Source: Trifolium pratense (lineage: Eukaryota; Streptophyta; Magnoliopsida; Fabales; Fabaceae). Taken from it: 64,000 bases of DNA. The stretch lies in NCBI RefSeq assembly GCF_020283565.1, contig NC_060063.1:50149726-50213725 (forward strand). Reading direction: 5' to 3'. Position numbers and translations under genes: made by a program. Of the stretch, positions 59,832 through 64,000 are shown one piece after another (within the stretch, counting starts at the first letter, position 1; each line of letters starts with the position of its first letter). Below the pieces are notes generated by a model. The model saw only the letters and a list, made by a program, of their open reading frames with translations, was not told the DNA's origin and ran no database searches.

Positions 59832-60356
59832 TACATTATCAAAGGATGAGGTACAACAAAAGTAGATGAAGACTCAAATACCAGTATATACATATTGAAT
59901 ACGCTCATGAGTTTGATTCATGAATTAATATTTTAATAGAAGTAATATATTAATATAGAATCTTATACCCTTTTTAAAAAAATATAAAATCTTATACACA
60001 ACACATGAATGAACTTTTTACAAGTAAAGGAATGAATGTTTAATATAAATAATACACGGGGATGGAAATTTCACAATATTTGTTAATATATGTGGATGAA
60101 CATTTTACAAATAAAGAAATAAATGTTTAATATGCATCTTATACACGGGGGTGAATATTTAATACCAAAAATAAATACAGACTTACATACCATATATCCT
60201 ATAACATAAACACATTTCTATCAAAAATGAAGAAAAATAAACTACAAATTTTATTTTAAAACATTTACGTTTTTCACAAAAATAAATAATAAAATAACAT
60301 TTACATTTTTTATAGGTAAAAAATAACCTGTGCTTGGCACGGGTGAATTATTCTAG
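59832..60356 (+). mobile_element. 3' end of a Helitron
   Basis: The terminus has a 7 bp hairpin CCTGTGC-TTG-GCACGGG (60327-60343), a 9-base spacer and CTAG (60353-60356) followed by T, the canonical Helitron 3' structure. The preceding 500 bp are AT-rich with an 86 bp direct repeat (GAATGAACTTTTTACAAGTA near 60010 and a relative near 60094). The 5' end is not certain. Confidence 0.72.
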
Positions 60357-60394
60357 TGTACTATAGATCTAGATGCAATCTTAATCAGGCATAA

Positions 60395-60851
60395 GTTATG
60401 GTGCATAAGCCTTGCTTATGCACACCATGCATAAATACCCCAGATTGTTTAGCGCGCCCCCTAATTTGCTTAATGCGCCCCACAGTTTGCTTAATGCGCC
60501 CCCCAGTTTGCTTAGTGCACCCCCAAATTGTTTATCGCCCCCCAGCTTACTTAGCGCGCCCCCCAAATTGCTTTGTACGCCCCCAAATTGTTAAGCGCGC
60601 CCCCCACCTCCAAGATAAATAACACACAAAACCATTTCACAGAATGATTTTGGATTACAACCCTCTAAAACCATTCGACAGTAAAAATGGTTTTGGCATT
60701 ATAAGTACATCTAATGTGAAACCATTCCAAAACAAAAATGGTTTTGGGGGGCGCGCGAGAAAATCTGGGGGTGCGCTAAGTATATGGGGGGCGCTAAGCA
60801 ATTTTCATTATTTATGCATGGTGCATAAGGAAAAAGCTTATGCACCGTAAC
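60395..60851. mobile_element. Inverted-repeat (fold-back/MITE-like) element with GC-rich tandem core
   Basis: Ends are inverted repeats GTTATGGTGCATAAGC and (inverted) GTTACGGTGCATAAGC, extending to CATGCATAAATA. Each end is itself a hairpin (GGTGCATAAG...CTTATGCAC). Inside are about eight copies of a roughly 20 bp unit TTGCTTAGCGCGCCCCCC (60448-60607), with two inverted copies near 60755-60810. No ORF. No TSD is clear. Confidence 0.7.
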
Positions 60852-61036
60852 CACTCCCAAATATATCATAAATACCAATAAGTTTTTCTCTCAAATATCA
60901 CTTGTTACTATTTGCAGCATATCAAACATTAAATATGAATATGTCTCTTGCAAAATTGAAATACTTTAATTTTTATCGCGCGTAAAAATCTAACATTTTT
61001 TACTAAACTAAATCATCTCATTTTTTCTTCTATTTA
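60852..61036. other. Unassigned AT-rich spacer
   Basis: Nothing recognisable; ends in the TTA target of the next element. Confidence 0.4.
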
Positions 61037-61257
61037 GGGTCCATTTGGATTGACTTATTTTTTAGCTTATACGAAACAACTTATGCAAATACATAAGCTT
61101 TTATGCATTATTACAAACTTTTCAAAGTAGTTTATGAGAAAACGACTTATAAAAATACAATTTTTGTTAGCAAAAACTTATAAATTAACATAAAACATTA
61201 TTTATTTGGATAAACTATTTTCATAAACTCAAAAATAAAACAAATCCAAAAGAGTCC
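61037..61257. mobile_element. Tourist-like MITE, 221 bp
   Basis: Ends GGGTCCATTTGGATTGACTT and, inverted, GGACTCTTTTGGATTTG; TSD TTA at 61034-61036 and 61258-61260. Length, AT-rich interior and target fit non-autonomous PIF/Harbinger MITEs. Confidence 0.72.
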
Positions 61258-61281
61258 TTAGTCTAACATAAAAATAATTAT

Positions 61282-61440
61282 ACTCCCTCCGTTTTTATAA
61301 GTGTCTAGTTAGAATGATAACACCAAACTAAGAAAGTGGATTTTTGCACTTTATCTTGCTATTATACTCTTGTCTTAATTCACCAATAAAAAACATAATT
61401 GTGAGATTTAATTATCGCATTTATTTCTTTGAGAGTAATA
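61282..61440 (+). mobile_element. Partial Stowaway/mariner-like MITE
   Basis: CTCCCTCCGTTTTTATAAGTGTC after TA is the conserved start of Tc1/mariner MITEs. No ACGGAGGGAG right end is seen before the pararetroviral sequence. Confidence 0.55.
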
Positions 61441-61616
61441 TGATCACTCTCCACCTTCTGAAGATTCAGATAAGCTGTAGCTTCAACATTTTTCCCTAGA
61501 CTTATAGTTTGTTCAGGAGGGAAAGGCGAATCTAATCTTTGGAATAAGACGGAAGTGCTACAGTGTCGTCGCAGCCGTGTATAAAGTAGGAAAATTGTTC
61601 TAAGAAAGTATGAGAT

Positions 61617-61678
61617 TTTATTTATGATGATAAGTTATTCGATGATTACAACTGAAGCAAATTGCTCCTATATATAGG
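61617..61678 (-). promoter_or_regulatory. Candidate pararetroviral promoter and poly(A) signal
   Basis: CCTATATATAGG (61667-61678) is a 12 bp palindromic TATA box. AATAAA on the minus strand at 61617-61622 lies about 45 bases downstream. This close TATA-to-poly(A) arrangement is what pararetroviruses use to make terminally redundant genomic RNA. Function is inferred. Confidence 0.55.
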
Positions 61679-61934
61679 GAAATAAAGGATCACTATTTGA
61701 TCCAGTAATAGGTTATACTAACCTACAGCTGTCCTGACTATAAACCATAGTGGGATAATGCCGGGTGCTCATTGGGCCCCATCGTCACATCTGTCCTCAC
61801 TGACAAACAAAAAAGCATGAATATAAAAATTACAACCGGACAACTGGCAAACTTTAATAAAGTTGATAAAGACTTATTTGTCTCCTTATGCCGACAGTGG
61901 CTCAGTAATTTTCAACCGGTTAGCTTTTACATTT

Positions 61935-63291
61935 TTACTGGCTTTTGTCCCTCTTGGTCTTGATTGACTGGATCATAGCATCCCAGAAATCTTCTTGGGT
62001 AGGTTCCTCATCAGGCTGGGACTCTCCAGCTAGTCCTTCAAACATATTTTGGCTCATTGATCCTTGAGAAGAGGTAGACATATCATCTCTTCTTTCCGCT
62101 GAGGGAAAAGTATTTAGGAATTGAGTCTTCATATGGTCCAGAATTCTGACCATGATTTCTTCTTCTGTCTCCTTAGGATATTTCCTTTGGAAGTAATCCT
62201 TCAACTCCGCCATAGAATATTGGTGGCTTTGTTGTCTGGCACCTGAGGCTTTATCATTGTTGATATTCAATTTTATTTTTGATATTAAATTCTGAATATC
62301 TTCCGAACTCATTTTTGTCCACCATTTAAAAAAGAAATTTCTTTCTAATATGGGAATGTTAAATTTATCCTTTGATATGGTTACAGTCCACCTCCATATC
62401 CAGGGAATTTGAAAATTAATAAAGAATAAGCAGGGACATTGTCCTGTAATAAGCTTACTAGAAGCTATTTTTGCTATTAGTGAACTATTGTCACACCATG
62501 GAGTATATAAATCCCCTATTTCTTTGGGTAAGATTTCTAAGGAGGGACCAAATTTGATCCACCATTCAAAGAACCAATTTGGTATAGGTTTATTTACAAT
62601 TTCTGGATTTACCGAAAAGAACCAAGAATGTTTGTTCTTTGGGTTTTGGTAATAAAAAGCTTGTGTGAAAGCCTGGATATAATCCCAATAATTGAAGTAT
62701 ATATATTTTCCTTCGGCAACTTTTATTGCCTTTTCTCCATTTGGGTTTAAACCCCATTCTCTTGGTAATAATACCTTGTTTATATGACATTTGCTGAAGT
62801 TTATGAAACTTTCTGGATTATTATTTTGGTAATAGTGGGTTATGGTCACTGATTCAGTGATTGTTAATAATATTTCCAAATTTGGCCTAGATTTGCCATA
62901 AAGCCCAGCATATCCTCTGGACTCTAAGTATCTTGTCTTAATCGACCACCCATCATTATGGGTTAATGACAAATCTTCGTCATCTATATGAATTATCTTT
63001 TCAGTAACAGGATTTTTGAAAATATTCTAATGCCTGTTCTTGTGGTTCATTGACCATTACTTCTTTATAAGATATTATCTTATTTGAAGATGAAGATGAA
63101 GAAGTTTGATCTTCCTTCTTAGGTGGGGCAGGCAGTTGCCTGGGTTTTCCCACTGAGGTCCAATCCCCTATTAGGGGAATATTAGTTTCCTGATAAGGTA
63201 ACATATTGTTACCTCCTCTTCCGCTACGAGCAGAATTACGGCCTCGGCCTCTTCCCCTATAAGGGGTTGTCATTTCCCTGCAAAAATTCAC
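61935..63291 (-). pseudogene. Pararetroviral second ORF, frame-shifted
   Basis: It starts at 63291 or at the second ATG 63273, overlapping the end of the RT-RNase H ORF by about 35 bases. The N-terminal part (63001-63291) has an Arg/Gly-rich run (YRGRGRGRNSARSGRGG) and a Ser-rich run. A shift near 63000 moves the frame to 61935-62972 (345 codons), with aromatic-rich segments (NWFFEWWIKFGPS; FFFKWWTKMSS) and an acidic C-terminus. Such a protein follows the polyprotein in some endogenous caulimovirids; its role is not established. Confidence 0.65.
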
Positions 63292-64000
63292 GGGTTAAAT
63301 AATCAGCAAGAGAATTATTTTCTCCTTTAATATATTGAATATCAAATTCAAAAGCAGATAATTGAGCCTGCCAACTAGCAAAAATATGTTTTGCTACAAG
63401 GGTTTTTACATCCTTTTCAATGATTGATTTAGCAGAGCTACAATCAATTCTTAAAAGAAATTTTTGATTTAATAAATCACTTTGAAATTTTGAAATACAT
63501 TTAATAATAGAAAGCATTTCTTTCTTAATAGTTGAATATTTCGACTGAGTCTGGTTCCATTTACCAGAGGTGAATCTCACCAAAACTTCTTTATTAGTTT
63601 CAGGACTGACTTGTTTTAATATTCCTCCATAGCCAATATTAGAAGCATCAGTTTCTACTATTTTAAATAACTTTGGATTTGCCAAAGATAAACAAGGAAG
63701 GCATTTAACCCTAGTTTTAATTCTCTGGACTGCCTTTGTATGAGCATTTGTCCAAGGGTCAGGCTTATTTTTAAGCCTATTATAAAGAATTGCAGTATCA
63801 CTGGATAAATTCTTGTAATAGTCTGAAATATAGTTCAAACTTCCTAAAAATCTCTGTAATTGGGTTTTGTCTAACATGACATCAGGAAATTTGGAAGCAA
63901 ATTCAATGCTTCTTTCTATAGGAATTATAGTTCCTTGGTCAATCAAATGACCCAGGAATCTAACTTTAGTTTGAAATATTTTCATCTTGGTAGCTGATAA
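63257..64000 (-). CDS. Pararetroviral polyprotein C-terminus: RT end and RNase H, cut by the window edge
   Basis: The frame is open to the window edge and closes at 63257. It contains the RT C-terminal region (KVRFLGHLIDQGTI; RFLGSLNYISDYYKN) and RNase H (IVETDASNIGYGGILKQ with the catalytic Asp; KKEMLSIIKCI with Glu; FLLRIDCSSAKSII; KGENNSLADYLTREFLQG). No integrase follows, which separates caulimovirids from Ty3/gypsy elements. This stretch has no internal stop. The rest of the polyprotein lies beyond the edge, so completeness cannot be judged. Confidence 0.88.
   Translation of the reverse strand, partial: LSATKMKIFQTKVRFLGHLIDQGTIIPIERSIEFASKFPDVMLDKTQLQRFLGSLNYISDYYKNLSSDTAILYNRLKNKPDPWTNAHTKAVQRIKTRVKCLPCLSLANPKLFKIVETDASNIGYGGILKQVSPETNKEVLVRFTSGKWNQTQSKYSTIKKEMLSIIKCISKFQSDLLNQKFLLRIDCSSAKSIIEKDVKTLVAKHIFASWQAQLSAFEFDIQYIKGENNSLADYLTREFLQGNDNPL

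Larger units (their letters stand above)
61480..64000 (-). mobile_element. Endogenous pararetrovirus (Caulimoviridae, possibly florendovirus-like), partial
   Basis: Minus-strand order from the edge: RT-RNase H end of a polyprotein, then a short overlap into a second ORF, then a non-coding region with a TATA palindrome and a poly(A) signal. No LTRs or integrase are seen. The copy is damaged by at least one frameshift and continues past the window. Genus is inferred from gene order and the downstream ORF only. Confidence 0.8.

Overview
The window looks like intergenic, heterochromatic DNA of a flowering plant, most likely a papilionoid legume. The grounds are SIRE1-type Ty1/copia Sireviruses with an env-like frame, chromoviruses whose long LTRs start TGTAACGACC, a MULE carrying FAR1/OTU-like sequence, a Helitron terminus, MITEs and an endogenous pararetrovirus. 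The species call is an inference. I found no convincing host gene, no rRNA or tRNA gene and no CRISPR array. Almost every base that can be assigned belongs to a transposable element (TE).

Layout. 1-928 is the 3' part of a chromovirus LTR. 929-2856 is unassigned DNA with a short hairpin array. 2857-6442 is a 3.6 kb solo LTR (5 bp target site duplication, TSD, GCGAC). 6496-12073 is a Sirevirus (C1, +) with decayed gag and PR-IN, broken by a solo LTR at 9799-10777 (TSD GATGC). 12074-42.37k is a minus-strand Sirevirus (M1), truncated at its 5' side. It is the host of a deep nest: chromovirus G1 (12319-20254, -) sits in its 3' LTR, and Sirevirus C2 (21784-38517, +, TSD CATGT) sits in its interior. 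C2's 5' LTR holds chromovirus-like G2 (22424-30070, +, TSD GTCTC), and G2's 5' LTR holds a solo LTR (23766-25799, TSD TTTGA). 42861-48406 is a 5'-truncated chromovirus (G3) with an uninterrupted 1109-codon pol and a chromodomain-like end. It cuts into a minus-strand copia (C4, 48407-51600). 51876-59826 is a short-LTR copia (C5, -, TSD CAATA), whose 5' LTR is split by a MULE (57849-59814, 9 bp TSD TTATTCATA). Then come a Helitron 3' end (to 60356), an inverted-repeat element (60395-60851), a Tourist-like MITE (61037-61257), a Stowaway-like start, and from about 61.5k to the edge a minus-strand endogenous caulimovirid.

How the parts work together. Autonomous elements (C2, G3) supply gag-pol functions. 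G1, G2 and C5 keep LTRs, primer-binding sites and polypurine tracts but lack usable ORFs, so they look mobilised in trans. C2 retains SIRE1-like gene order: gag-pol, then a UAG in CAA-UUA readthrough context, then an in-frame env-like ORF. It is disabled by TGA codons that single transitions can explain.

The most unexpected signal is not a gene. Three unrelated retroelement contexts (C5 leader, chromovirus LTRs, 2.4-2.7 kb) carry arrays of short hairpins in which loop or linker is constant while stem sequence differs from unit to unit. Two Sireviruses also carry element-wide, family-specific short palindromes.
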